Source of the DNA: Reyranellaceae bacterium
GTDB lineage: Bacteria > Pseudomonadota > Alphaproteobacteria > Reyranellales > Reyranellaceae
DNA: 64,000 bases
Direction: 5' to 3'
Assembly: GCA_022844045.1 (NCBI GenBank)
Contig: JALHMM010000001.1
Span: 119,487-183,486 of the forward strand
In this document: in pieces, positions 1 to 8,157 of the stretch
Layout of the letters: each line of letters starts with the position of its first letter
How positions within the stretch are numbered: the first letter of the stretch is position 1
Program-made: the position numbers and the translations under genes
Notes under the pieces: generated by a model
What the model was told of the DNA's origin: nothing
Seen by the model: only the letters and a program-made list of their open reading frames with translations
Database searches by the model: none

Positions 1-93
1 GCCCCGCCGGCCAGTTGGGGGCCCCCGCCCCCAGCGTCTCGAGGCCACATGCGATCGCCCTGCCCTTCGCGGGGAGAAGGAAGACAACGCATC

Positions 94-1095
94 TCAGCTC
101 ATCCACTTCGGCACGGGCAGGTTCTTCTCGCGCAGGAAGGCGGGGTTGAACAGCTTGCTTTGATAGCGCTGGCCGCCGTCGCACAGGATGGTGACGATGG
201 TCTTGCCCGGCCCCATCGCCTTGGCCAATTGAATCGCGCCGGCGATGTTGATCGCCGAGGAGCTGCCGAGACAAAGACCTTCATGCTGCAGCAGATCGAA
301 GATCAGCGGCAGCGCGTCCTCGTCGCGGATCTGGAAGGCCATGTCGACGGCGACGCCTTCCAGGTTGGCGGTGACGCGGCCCTGGCCGATGCCTTCGGTG
401 ATCGAATTGCCCTCGGCCTTCAGCTCGCCGCGCGTGTACCAGCTGTAGAGCGCCGCGCCCATCGGGTCGGCGAGCGCGATCTGGATGGCGGGATTGCGCT
501 CCTTCAGCGCCAGCGACACGCCGCCCAGGGTGCCGCCGCTGCCCACCGCGCAGGTGAAGCCGTCGACCTTGCCGTCGGTCTGCTGCCAGATCTCGGGGCC
601 GGTCGTCTTGTAGTGGCCGTCACGGTTGGCGACGTTGTCGAACTGGTTGGCCCAGATCGCGCCGTTGGGCTCGGACTTCGCCAGCTCCTCGGCGAGGCGG
701 CCGGAATAGCGCACGTAGTTGCCGGGATTGGCGTAGGGCAAAGCGGGCACGAGGCGCAGATCGGCGCCGCACAGCCGGAGCATGTCCTTCTTTTCCTGGC
801 TCTGCGTCTCGGGCATCACGATCACGGTGCGATAGCCCTTGGCGTTGCCGACCAGCGCCAGGCCGATCCCCGTATTGCCGGCGGTGCCCTCGACGATCAC
901 GCCGCCGGGCCGCAGCTGCCCGCGCTTCTCGGCGTCCTCGACGATCGCCAGTGCCGCGCGATCCTTCACCGAGCCGCCGGGGTTGAGGAACTCGGCCTTG
1001 CCGTAGATCTCGCAACCGGTGGCCTCGGAGGCGGCCTTGAGGCGGATCAACGGCGTGTTGCCGATGGTGTCAATGAAGCCGGAACGGACGTCCAT
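94..1095 (-). CDS. cysK: Cysteine synthase A-type PLP enzyme
   Basis: A 333-residue fold-type II PLP enzyme. It should make L-cysteine from O-acetylserine and sulfide in the cytoplasm. The PLP lysine lies in GGSVKDRAA near residue 44, the substrate loop is GTAGNTGIG, and the phosphate-binding loop is GSGGTLGG. The C-terminal SSSAIN motif is also present. The frame is open 16 codons further upstream, but the family normally begins just before FIDTIGNTPLIRL, so I chose the ATG at 1095. A cystathionine beta-synthase-like specificity cannot be excluded. The gene stands alone, with no cysE or sulfur genes beside it. Confidence 0.9.
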   Translation of the reverse strand: MDVRSGFIDTIGNTPLIRLKAASEATGCEIYGKAEFLNPGGSVKDRAALAIVEDAEKRGQLRPGGVIVEGTAGNTGIGLALVGNAKGYRTVIVMPETQSQEKKDMLRLCGADLRLVPALPYANPGNYVRYSGRLAEELAKSEPNGAIWANQFDNVANRDGHYKTTGPEIWQQTDGKVDGFTCAVGSGGTLGGVSLALKERNPAIQIALADPMGAALYSWYTRGELKAEGNSITEGIGQGRVTANLEGVAVDMAFQIRDEDALPLIFDLLQHEGLCLGSSSAINIAGAIQLAKAMGPGKTIVTILCDGGQRYQSKLFNPAFLREKNLPVPKWMS

Positions 1096-1171
1096 GGTCG
1101 CGGTGCCCAAGGGGAGGGGAAAGTGGCGGGAACCTAGCGCCATGCGCCACGGCCCGGCAACCCGAACAACC

Positions 1172-2080
1172 TCATATCAGCATGAGCGCTTCGACCTCGG
1201 CGAGGCGCGGCATCGACGGGGCCGCGCCGCGCCGTGTGACCGCGAGCGCGGCGGCGGCGTTGGCGAAGGCGAGCGCCGATCCTGGCCGACCGGTCGCCAG
1301 CGCCGCGGCATAGGCGCCGACGAAGCAATCGCCGGCGCCGGTGCTGTCGATCGCCTCGACGGCGTGGCCGTCGATGGCGTGCGGCGGCGCGTCGCCAGCC
1401 AGCATGACCGCACCGCGTCGGCCGAGCGTGACGATCACCGTCATGGCCGGACGCCGCAGCGCGCGCGCCGCCGCCACGATATCGGCCAGGGCGCTGTCGT
1501 CGCGCAGCGTCGCGCCCGACAGGGTCGCGAGCTCGGTCTCGTTGACCACCAGCAGATCGGTCAGCGCCAGCAGGCTGTCGGGGACTACGGCCGCCGGCGC
1601 GGCGTTGAGGATGGTCGTGGCGTCTCGGGCGCGCGCGAAGAGTCGCTCGGTGACCGCGATCGGCGTTTCGAGCTGGGCGACGACGACATCGCCGCCATCG
1701 ATCCTGGTCGACGACACGTCGGCATCGGTCAGGGTCATGTTGGCGCCGGGCACGACGACAATGCAGTTCTCACCGGCACTGACGACGATCTGGGCGATGC
1801 CGGTGGGCGCATCGTCGGTTTGGCGCACGCCGGAGGCATCGACGCGGTCGGCTCGCATCACGTCGAGCAACCGCGCGCCGAAGGCATCGCGGCCGACACA
1901 GCCGATCATCGCGACCTCGGCACCGAGGCGCGCCGCCGCCACCGCCTGGTTCAGGCCCTTGCCGCCGGGCAGGGTGTGGAAGGCCGTGCCCATGACGGTC
2001 TCGCCGGCGCGCGGCAGCGACGGCGCCTCGGCGACCAGATCCATGTTGAGGCTGCCGGCGACGATGACGCGGCCGCTCAT
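1172..2080 (-). CDS. rbsK: Ribokinase (PfkB family)
   Basis: A 302-residue PfkB-type sugar kinase that phosphorylates ribose to ribose 5-phosphate. The N-terminal signature includes GSLNMDL and GGKGLNQAVAAARLG. The C-terminal ATP/anion-hole signature is DSTGAGDCFVGAY, whose Asp is the catalytic base. The start is the ATG at 2080, which overlaps the stop of the upstream NUDIX gene as ATGA, so the two are probably translationally coupled. Together they fit recycling of ADP-ribose: the hydrolase releases ribose 5-phosphate, and the kinase rescues free ribose. No ribose transporter is nearby. Another pentose or nucleoside substrate is possible. Confidence 0.88.
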   Translation of the reverse strand: MSGRVIVAGSLNMDLVAEAPSLPRAGETVMGTAFHTLPGGKGLNQAVAAARLGAEVAMIGCVGRDAFGARLLDVMRADRVDASGVRQTDDAPTGIAQIVVSAGENCIVVVPGANMTLTDADVSSTRIDGGDVVVAQLETPIAVTERLFARARDATTILNAAPAAVVPDSLLALTDLLVVNETELATLSGATLRDDSALADIVAAARALRRPAMTVIVTLGRRGAVMLAGDAPPHAIDGHAVEAIDSTGAGDCFVGAYAAALATGRPGSALAFANAAAALAVTRRGAAPSMPRLAEVEALMLI

Positions 2081-2676
2081 CGCCAGCGCTCGCGCACTGT
2101 CTCGCGGTGGAGCAGCAGCCACAGCATCGAGGCCAGCCCGCTGGCGCTGGCGATCTCACCGCGCTCGAGCATCGCGCGCGCCTCGTCGAGGCTGAAGACG
2201 CCGACGAGGATGTCCTCGCCTTCGGTGGCGAGGCCGTGCACGCCGCCTGCTTTGCTCGAGTCGACCCGGCCGAGATACTGCGTCACGGTCTCCGACGTGC
2301 CGCCGGGGCTGACCAGGAAGCTGTGCATCGGCATCAGCTCGAGGATGTCGAGGTCGGCCTCCTCGCGCGCCTCGCGCCGCGCGACATCCTCGGTCGTCTC
2401 GCCGTCATCGATGATGCCGGCGACAATCTCCCAGATCCAGGCGTGGCGGCCCGCGACATGCGCGCCGGGCCGGAACTGGCGGATCAGCACCACGGCGTCG
2501 CGCACCGGATCGTAGGGCAGCACGGTGGCGGCGTGGCCGCGCTCGAAGATCTCGCGCTTGACCTCCGGGCCGACGCCGCCGCCGAACAGCGTGTGGCGGA
2601 AACGGTATTCGCCGATCTCGAAATAGCCCTTGAAGGCGGTGCGCTTCTCGACCGAGACCACCCGTTCCTCGCTCAT
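2077..2676 (-). CDS. nudF: NUDIX ADP-ribose pyrophosphatase
   Basis: A 199-residue NUDIX hydrolase that probably cleaves ADP-ribose to AMP and ribose 5-phosphate. The NUDIX box is visible from GIIDDGE through REAREEADL around residues 103-125, with the metal-binding EE pair. The upstream ALIRQFRPG-like strand (here VLIRQFRPGAH) is typical of ADP-ribose pyrophosphatases. The frame extends upstream to 2865, but that extension is arginine/serine-rich shadow sequence. The ATG at 2676 (MSEERVV) fits the family length. It overlaps the ribokinase gene by ATGA and is divergent from the pirin gene. Confidence 0.88.
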   Translation of the reverse strand: MSEERVVSVEKRTAFKGYFEIGEYRFRHTLFGGGVGPEVKREIFERGHAATVLPYDPVRDAVVLIRQFRPGAHVAGRHAWIWEIVAGIIDDGETTEDVARREAREEADLDILELMPMHSFLVSPGGTSETVTQYLGRVDSSKAGGVHGLATEGEDILVGVFSLDEARAMLERGEIASASGLASMLWLLLHRETVRERWR

Positions 2677-2761
2677 CCCTCGACTCCGGCTTGCTTCGCA
2701 CTTGCGCGATGTGCCGAGCGGTAGCAGACATCGACGTGCCGACCAAGGGAGGACGCAGGCC

Positions 2762-3631
2762 ATGCTCGACCTGGTGATCGACCACCGCCCGCACGATCTG
2801 GGCCACGGCTTGGCCGTGCGCCGTATCCTGCCGTTCCATAAGCGCCGCATGATCGGGCCGTTCATCTTCCTCGATCATGCCGGCCCGCTCGACCTGCCGG
2901 GCGAGCGGCGGCGCAAGGCCGACGTGCGGCCGCATCCCCATATCGGCCTGGCCACGGTGAGCTATCTGTTCGACGGCCAGATCACCCATCGCGACAGCCT
3001 CGGCATCGAGCAGGTGATCTTGCCGGGCGAGGTCAACTGGATGACCGCCGGCCGCGGCATATCGCATTCCGAGCGGTTCGAACTGCCGCCCTCGGGCGAG
3101 GCACGGCCGATCGAGCTGCTCCAGAGCTGGTGCGCGCTGCCGGAGGCCGATGAGGAGGTCGAGCCGGCTTTCGCCAATTATCGCGCCAGCGACTTGCCGG
3201 TGGGTGACGCCGATGGCGTGTGGATGCGGCTGATCGCCGGCGCGGCCTATGGCCTGAAGAGTCCCGTCGCGGTGCGCTCGCCGCTCTTCTATCTGCACGT
3301 CGCGCTGCGGCCGTCGGCCGAGCTGAAGCTGCCGGCCGAGCACGCGGAGCGCGGTGCCTACATCGCCAAGGGCCGCGTCGAGGTCGATGGCCGCGTTTAC
3401 GAGGCCGGCCAACTGCTGGTGTTCGGCGGCGCCGACGATCCGGTGATCCGCGCGCTCGACGCCGCGACCCTGATGCTGCTGGGCGGCGAGGCGCTGGGGC
3501 CGCGTCACATCTGGTGGAACTTCGTGTCGTCGCGCAAGGAGCGCATCGAGCAGGCCAAGGCCGACTGGAAAGCCGGCCGCATCATGCTGCCGCCCAACGA
3601 CAACAAGGAATTCATCCCGCTGCCGGACTAG
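2762..3631 (+). CDS. Pirin family cupin protein
   Basis: A 289-residue two-domain cupin of the pirin family; some bacterial members act as quercetinases or redox-sensing partners. The metal-binding residues are visible: the two His of RPHPHIGLATV, then His and Glu in GRGISHSE. The start at 2762 gives MLDLVIDHRPHDLG and follows a GGAGGACGCAGGC-like ribosome site. The bicupin C-terminal half continues to the family's usual length. The stop codon TAG at 3629-3631 is the first part of an IS-end-like sequence, so the next gene block may have inserted exactly at the end of this gene. Confidence 0.88.
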   Translation: MLDLVIDHRPHDLGHGLAVRRILPFHKRRMIGPFIFLDHAGPLDLPGERRRKADVRPHPHIGLATVSYLFDGQITHRDSLGIEQVILPGEVNWMTAGRGISHSERFELPPSGEARPIELLQSWCALPEADEEVEPAFANYRASDLPVGDADGVWMRLIAGAAYGLKSPVAVRSPLFYLHVALRPSAELKLPAEHAERGAYIAKGRVEVDGRVYEAGQLLVFGGADDPVIRALDAATLMLLGGEALGPRHIWWNFVSSRKERIEQAKADWKAGRIMLPPNDNKEFIPLPD

Positions 3632-3646
3632 GGCCTGTCCTCATTT
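3628..3646 (+). repeat. IS-terminus-like sequence, copy 1
   Basis: CTAGGGCCTG followed by TCCTCATTT. The first ten bases recur identically, in the same orientation, at 5496-5505, and the following CTCA-TT pattern is also shared. The second copy stands directly upstream of an IS5-like transposase start, so I read both as remnants of the same IS end. The pair brackets the DGPF/ECF42 gene pair. Confidence 0.45.
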
Positions 3647-3895
3647 GAGCCATGCCAAGTCGCTTGTGTTTCATGGCTCTCTCCTGGGTTGCGGTTGAGG
3701 CTTTCAGTAGCGAGCGAACCGGCAAAGCGCACATGATTCCGGACAGGCGCGTCCGTCGTCATGAGCGCTTGGTTCGCCGGTGGCGTTTCTATTGGCCGAA
3801 GAAAGTTTTAGGCTCTGTCCGAATAGCAGCTCTAGCCGCGTCAGTGTTGCAGAGCCGGATGAGCCGCCTCTGCAACCAAGGACTAGGACGACAAA
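3647..3895. other. Intergenic region upstream of DGPF gene
   Basis: About 250 bp with lower GC than its neighbours and no convincing gene. It should contain the promoter for the DGPF/sigma pair. A ribosome-binding-like AGGACGAC stands just before the ATG at 3896. I see no intact insertion sequence here, only the IS-end-like start at 3628. Confidence 0.4.
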
Positions 3896-4255
3896 ATGCA
3901 ATACATGTTGATGTTTTATGAGAACGAGGCAAAGGTCGCTCCCCTGCGCGACCGCGCCGAACGTACCGGACCCTATTGGGACGCCTGGAACGCCTATATT
4001 GGTGCGCTGTACCAGGCAGGCGTCGTCCTTAAGGGCGACGGGCTCCTGCCCCCTGCGACGGCAACCACGGTGCGGCTTGAAGGCGGCAACCGCATGGTGC
4101 AGGACGGACCCGTGGCGGTTACCAAGGAACAACTGGCCGGTTTTGTCGTAATCGAGGTACCGGACCTCGATGCGGCGCTGTCCTGGGCGGCGCGCAGCCC
4201 TTCATCTTCTTACGGGGCTACTGAAGTGCGCCCCACGCTGCCTCCGCCCAATTAA
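3896..4255 (+). CDS. DGPF/YCII-related domain protein
   Basis: A 119-residue protein of the YCII-related DGPF family, with the N-terminal MQYMLMFYE strand and the DGPVAVTKEQLAGF variant of the eponymous motif near residues 65-78. DGPF genes are characteristically adjacent to ECF42 sigma factors, as here. Their biochemical role is unclear, and a regulatory or stress-related link to the sigma factor is usually inferred. The stop is ten bases before the sigma factor start, so the two probably share a transcript. Codon use is less GC3-biased than in flanking genes, consistent with acquisition. Confidence 0.85.
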   Translation: MQYMLMFYENEAKVAPLRDRAERTGPYWDAWNAYIGALYQAGVVLKGDGLLPPATATTVRLEGGNRMVQDGPVAVTKEQLAGFVVIEVPDLDAALSWAARSPSSSYGATEVRPTLPPPN

Positions 4256-4264
4256 GGCTGAGCG

Positions 4265-5536
4265 GTGGGCGGCAGCCTTCAAGAACACGGGCGGCGGGCG
4301 GCGGAGAACGCTGCCCGCACCTCTTACGGGCGCCTTCTCGCGTATCTTGCCCGGCAATGGCGGGACGTGGCCGCGGCCGAAGACGCCCTGGCCGAGGCCT
4401 TTGCCCGGGCGCTAGACATCTGGCCTACACAAGGCGTGCCGGCCAACCCCGATGCCTGGCTGATGGTAGCGGCACGAAACCGGCTGCGTGATGGCGCGCG
4501 GGCGCGGAAAACACACGAACAAACGACCAACAACCTCCTGGTGCTGGCACCGACAGAAACCGAGGAAATACCCGTGATTGCCGACAAGCGGCTGGAGCTG
4601 ATGTTTGTGTGCGGCCACCCGGCAATCGATGCTGCCGCGCGCACGCCGCTGATGCTGCAAACCGTGCTGGGGCTGACGGCCGAGCGCATCGCCGCTTCGT
4701 TCCTTGTTTCGCCCGACACGATGGGACGGCGGCTGAGCCGGGCCAAGGCGCGCATCAAGGACACCGGGATTGCCTTCGAAGTGCCGGGGAAAGACGAGCT
4801 AGGCGAGCGCGTGGGCAATGTGCTCGAGGCCATCTATGCCGCCTATGGGCAGGGCTGGGACAGCACGGGTAGCGACGACCAGACGCGCAAGGGGCTGACC
4901 GAAGAAGCGATATGGCTGGCGCGGGTTCTGGTGGAGCTGCGGCCAGAAGACACCGAGGCGCTGGGCCTTCTGGCGCTGATGCTGTTTTGCCAAAGCCGTA
5001 GCGCCGCGCGGCGGGCGGAGGGGCGCTATGTGCCGCTGGCCGACCAGGATACGGCGCTCTGGAATCTGCCGATGGCGCGTGAGGCTGAGGAAAAACTGCG
5101 GACGGCCGGCGGGCTCAAGCAGCCGGGGCGTTTCCAGCTGGAGGCGGCGATCCAGTCGGCGCTGGTGCATTCGCGCTTGACGGGCGCGGATATGCGCCTG
5201 CCGATGTGGACGCTCCATGGGCTATTGGCGCAGAAAGCACCCACGATCGGCAATCTAGTGGGGCTGGCTGCAGCCACGGCCGAGGTGCATGGCCCTGAAA
5301 CGGGCCTCAATGAACTGGCGCAGCTGCCCGATGCGGTGACGGGGGACTATCAGCCGTTCTGGGCGCTCAAGGCGCAATTGCTGCAGCAGCTGGGCGCCGA
5401 CCAACAAGCCACTGCAACGGCTTTCAGGCGGGCCATCGGCCTGACGGAGGATGAGGCTGTGCGCGCATATCTCATCGGCAAGTCAACGCAACAGGCTAGG
5501 GCCTGCGCTCAATTAGGGGATTCGCCAATCAGTTGA
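4265..5536 (+). CDS. ECF42-type RNA polymerase sigma factor
   Basis: A 423-residue extracytoplasmic-function sigma factor. Region 2 lies near residues 15-85 (RLLAYLARQWRDVAAAEDAL, NPDAWLMVAARNRLRD). Region 4 follows near residues 120-165 (LTAERIAASFLVSPDTMGRR). The long helical C-terminal extension, TPR-like, is typical of the ECF42 group, which has no membrane anti-sigma factor and is linked to DGPF proteins. It starts at GTG. The last roughly 12 residues, from RACAQLG onward, are encoded by IS-end-like DNA at 5496-5536, so the native C-terminus has probably been replaced. Whether this affects function is unknown. Confidence 0.87.
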   Translation: MGGSLQEHGRRAAENAARTSYGRLLAYLARQWRDVAAAEDALAEAFARALDIWPTQGVPANPDAWLMVAARNRLRDGARARKTHEQTTNNLLVLAPTETEEIPVIADKRLELMFVCGHPAIDAAARTPLMLQTVLGLTAERIAASFLVSPDTMGRRLSRAKARIKDTGIAFEVPGKDELGERVGNVLEAIYAAYGQGWDSTGSDDQTRKGLTEEAIWLARVLVELRPEDTEALGLLALMLFCQSRSAARRAEGRYVPLADQDTALWNLPMAREAEEKLRTAGGLKQPGRFQLEAAIQSALVHSRLTGADMRLPMWTLHGLLAQKAPTIGNLVGLAAATAEVHGPETGLNELAQLPDAVTGDYQPFWALKAQLLQQLGADQQATATAFRRAIGLTEDEAVRAYLIGKSTQQARACAQLGDSPIS

Positions 5537-5732
5537 AGCGTGATTCATAGCGAGCCTTCAGATGGAGGGCTTCGCGATGAAAAGCTATGGTTTGCGGGAT
5601 GATCAGTTTGAACGGATCGGGATGACGGGTGCGTCTGATTGGCCGCTCGATGCTCTAGGCGAGCACTACAACCCCGGTGATCTCGCCGCCCAGGCCTTGG
5701 TGGCCTGGCAGCTTTCCATCGCTCGGACGTAG
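5496..5732 (+). pseudogene. Remnant of an IS5-like transposase and IS end
   Basis: The IS-end-like CTAGGGCCTG stretch at 5496 is followed by an untranslated leader and an ATG at 5577 coding MKSYGLRDDQFERIG. That stretch resembles the N-terminus of IS5-family transposases. After about 15 codons the similarity stops. The frame then runs antisense into the GST gene and ends at 5732, so only the left end and first codons of an element remain. Element name and right end cannot be assigned by eye. Confidence 0.55.
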
Positions 5733-6307
5733 GCGGGGCGGGCCGTCGTGCGGGCGAGATAGTCGCGCTCGACAGGTCCAGGGATGTAGTTGCCAGTTCG
5801 CAGGCCGAGCAGCAGGGCGTAGCTCACCGAAATGTCGGCAGCCGTGAATCTGTCGCCGGCGAGATAGGGGCGATCCGCGAGGCGGCGGGTGACCAACCCC
5901 AGCCGGCTCTCGAAGGTTTGGAACGCCCAGCGGGTAACGTGGGCTTCCCGCTCGGCCTCGGGCGCCAGTTGGCGACCGACCAAGACGGCGTTCATCGGCC
6001 CAGCGAGCCCGGCCTCTCCCAAGTGGAGAAACTGCAGATAGATGGCGAAGGCGGGATCGTCGGGGGCGACGGCAAGCGAGCCCGAGTCGTGGCGGGCAAG
6101 CAGGTATTCGAGAATCGCGATCGATTCGACCATGATCGTCTCGCCGTCTTGCAGCGCAGGAATGAAGCCGGCTGGGTTTATCGCGAGGAACTCGCGATCG
6201 TCGTCGGGCGCGAGCAGATCAACCGGGCGTAGCCGATACGCCAACCCCAATTCCTCGAGCAGCCAGACAACACGGAAGCCACGACCTTCGCCATAGACGG
6301 TGAGCAT
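5666..6307 (-). CDS. Glutathione S-transferase
   Basis: A 213-residue cytosolic GST. The thioredoxin-like N-terminal domain contains NPAGFIPALQDG with the cis-proline, and the VESIAILEYL glutathione-binding Ser motif near residues 61-70. The C-terminal helical domain includes YLAGDRFTAADI, the N-capping and hydrophobic staple signature. It probably conjugates glutathione to electrophiles, or acts as a glutathione-dependent peroxidase; the exact class is not resolvable. The 3' end abuts the transposase remnant, and the protein may have been trimmed or altered at its last residues. Confidence 0.88.
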   Translation of the reverse strand: MLTVYGEGRGFRVVWLLEELGLAYRLRPVDLLAPDDDREFLAINPAGFIPALQDGETIMVESIAILEYLLARHDSGSLAVAPDDPAFAIYLQFLHLGEAGLAGPMNAVLVGRQLAPEAEREAHVTRWAFQTFESRLGLVTRRLADRPYLAGDRFTAADISVSYALLLGLRTGNYIPGPVERDYLARTTARPAYVRAMESCQATKAWAARSPGL

Positions 6308-6410
6308 GGTTGAGCGTTCCTGGATTGGGCTGCGTTTATTGACTGCTCAAGGACGACGAGCGAGTTGCCGGGCGACGCGTTCCACCGCTGACGATGGATA
6401 CCTACCGCGC

Positions 6411-6884
6411 TCACACCGCCTTCAGGTATTCGCCAAAGCGCTCCATCGTGCTGGTCCAGCCGTCCTTGTGCGAGCCGGCGGACACGACCGTGTCGAAGCC
6501 GGTCTGCCACAAGGTGAGACGCGTCTTGCCCTTGCCGGCGTCGGCGAACAGCACCGTCACGGTGGTCTCGTGATCGCGCGCGCCGCCGACATCGTCGGTC
6601 ACGTAACTGAAGACCAGGCGCTCCGGCTCGACGACCTCGTGATAGACGCCATAGCGCAGGAAGACCTGGCCCTCGGGCGACTTGATCTCCTTGCGCCATT
6701 TGCCGCCAGGCCGCACGTCCATCTCGCACGAGACCACGGTGAAGCCCTGCGGCCCCCACCATTCCTGGACCTGACCGATCTCGACCCAGGCGCGGTAGAC
6801 CATCGAGCGCGGGGCGTCGAAGGTGCGGGTGAGGACGAGCTCGCGCTCGCCTGGCCGGGCGGGGATCCTACTTTCGGCGGCCAC
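6411..6884 (-). CDS. SRPBCC (AHSA1-like) domain protein
   Basis: A 157-residue START/SRPBCC-fold protein of the Activator-of-Hsp90-ATPase-like group. Features are the opening RTFDAPRSMVYRAW strand-helix, QEWWGPQGF, DVRPGGKWR and a C-terminal GWTSTMERFGEYL helix. These proteins bind hydrophobic ligands. They are very often encoded with an ArsR repressor, and the start here (GTG at 6884) overlaps the ArsR gene by 17 bp. The ligand is unknown. Expression is probably controlled by the ArsR protein through the operator at 7234-7249. Confidence 0.85.
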   Translation of the reverse strand: MAAESRIPARPGERELVLTRTFDAPRSMVYRAWVEIGQVQEWWGPQGFTVVSCEMDVRPGGKWRKEIKSPEGQVFLRYGVYHEVVEPERLVFSYVTDDVGGARDHETTVTVLFADAGKGKTRLTLWQTGFDTVVSAGSHKDGWTSTMERFGEYLKAV

Positions 6885-7218
6885 GCTTCTTCCCCTTGGC
6901 TTGCAGGACGCGCAGATGCGCCTCGAGGCGATCGAAGCTCTGTTCCCAGAAGCGGCGGTACTGGTCGAGCCAGTCGGTGGCGTCCTTCAACGGGGCGGCC
7001 TCCAGCTTGCACGGGCGCCACTGCGCCTCGCGACTGCGTGTGATCAGCCCGGCGCTTTCCAGCACCTTGAGATGCTTGGAGACCGCGGGGAGGCTCATGT
7101 CGAACGGCTCGGCCAGCTCGGTGACGGAGGCTTCGCCACTCACCAGGCGGGCGAGGATGGCCCGGCGCGTCGGGTCGGCGAGGGCGGCGAAGGTGGTGCT
7201 GAGCTGGTCGGCGGGCAT
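6868..7218 (-). CDS. ArsR-family winged-helix repressor
   Basis: A 116-residue ArsR/SmtB-type regulator: ALADPTRRAILARL, then the recognition helix in MSLPAVSKHLKVLESAGLI, and a basic tail. No metal-binding CxC motif is seen in helix 3, so it is of the non-metal type that accompanies SRPBCC proteins. The ATG at 7218 gives the usual MPADQLSTTFAALADPTRR start. An in-frame TTG lies five codons upstream, at 7233. The perfect palindrome at 7234-7249 sits between the promoter and the start, which suggests autorepression. Confidence 0.9.
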   Translation of the reverse strand: MPADQLSTTFAALADPTRRAILARLVSGEASVTELAEPFDMSLPAVSKHLKVLESAGLITRSREAQWRPCKLEAAPLKDATDWLDQYRRFWEQSFDRLEAHLRVLQAKGKKRGRRK

Positions 7219-7233
7219 GATGCGCTTGGTCAA

Positions 7234-7276
7234 TTAACTGGTGAGTTAAATATACACTTGACACGAGGCGAGTCAA
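7234..7276 (-). promoter_or_regulatory. Promoter and operator of the arsR-SRPBCC operon
   Basis: On the minus strand, TTGACT at 7276-7271 is followed by a 16-nt spacer and TATATT at 7254-7249, each one base off the sigma-70 consensus. The palindrome TTAACT-GGTG-AGTTAA at 7234-7249 immediately follows the -10 box and would cover the start point. That is where an ArsR repressor would block transcription of its own operon. The palindrome is perfect in its six-base arms. Confidence 0.75.
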
Positions 7277-7467
7277 GGCGGCGCCGTTCCGATTCGCAGC
7301 ACAGGCAACAGTTTCGAGATCGACGGCGACCTGCCCGAGGCGCTGACGCGCCGCACTAGCTCGATCTGCGCCAAGCGCGGCCACTTGTACGCCCCCAGCG
7401 GATGGCGCATGAGCCGCGCGCCATGGTCGACGGTGTCAAGCGGGCGCCGGAGCCCGACGACGTGGGC

Positions 7468-8157
7468 TTAGTCGATCACCACGCACACACGCGCCACGTC
7501 GTCGCCCTTCAGCGTCAGGCTGGCTTTGTCGAGCATATCGATGAATTTCGTGTAGAAGCCCTTGGTGGCCGTGGCGGCGATCGGGCCCAGGCTGCCGAGG
7601 TTGGTGGTGGTGTTGACCGTCGACGGAAACGCGAAGCCTGTTTGGGCGGTCGTCTGTAGGTTGATGGCCTTTTGCAGCTCAGCGGAATTGGTGGTGGCGC
7701 CCGGTGTCGGGTCGTTCACAACTTTGGCAAAGAAGCCCAGTTCGCCATTCTTAATGCTCGGCCCGTTGTAGCCGACGATCTCCAGCCCACCCACGCCGCG
7801 ACCGCGCAGCTTGCTGGCTAGCACCTCGACCGTGGAGGTGCCGGGCTTGCCCCCCACCTGGACGCCGGCATAGCAGGACGTCACGATCAGCTTCTTCAGC
7901 GCGCCGGTCACGCCCAGCGTCGGACGGGCCAGCGCGTTGCCGATTTCCTCGGCGGACCAGCGCTCGATGGCGCCGGGGCTACCGTGCCCACACAGCGCCA
8001 GCCCGGTCACTGCCGACAGGTTGAGCGTGGACGAAAATGGCACCACCTGGTTGTCGGGCACGGTCTGGCTGTAGTTCAGCTTGGACAGCGCAAAGGCTAC
8101 GCTGGTCTGGATCACGAAGTCGTACTGCCCTTTCTTGTTCTCGAATACGATCACCAT
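7468..8157 (-). CDS. Caspase-fold (clan CD-like) putative cysteine protease
   Basis: A 229-residue protein from the ATG at 8157, preceded by GGAGGAC. Two motifs resemble the clan CD His/Cys dyad: GLALCGHGSPG (His58), followed by WSAEEIGNAL, and LKKLIVTSCYAG (Cys95). The order and 37-residue spacing fit caspase-like, CHAT or C80-type folds. The rest shows no membrane segment, repeat or second domain, so this would be a bare protease domain without adaptor or substrate partner beside it. It is divergent from the phage-like helicase module. The fold is inferred from motifs only, and activity is not established. Confidence 0.6.
   Translation of the reverse strand: MVIVFENKKGQYDFVIQTSVAFALSKLNYSQTVPDNQVVPFSSTLNLSAVTGLALCGHGSPGAIERWSAEEIGNALARPTLGVTGALKKLIVTSCYAGVQVGGKPGTSTVEVLASKLRGRGVGGLEIVGYNGPSIKNGELGFFAKVVNDPTPGATTNSAELQKAINLQTTAQTGFAFPSTVNTTTNLGSLGPIAATATKGFYTKFIDMLDKASLTLKGDDVARVCVVID

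Noticed and set aside
16-33. TGGGGGC-CCCC-GCCCCCA hairpin at the window start
   Set aside because: A simple GC stem without a T-run and without a visible gene ending; could be random in GC-rich DNA.
7277-7467. Short coding-looking stretch FEIDGDLPEALTRR on the plus strand
   Set aside because: No start or full domain; it may be a gene shard, but too little is left to annotate. Nothing else is seen in this gap.
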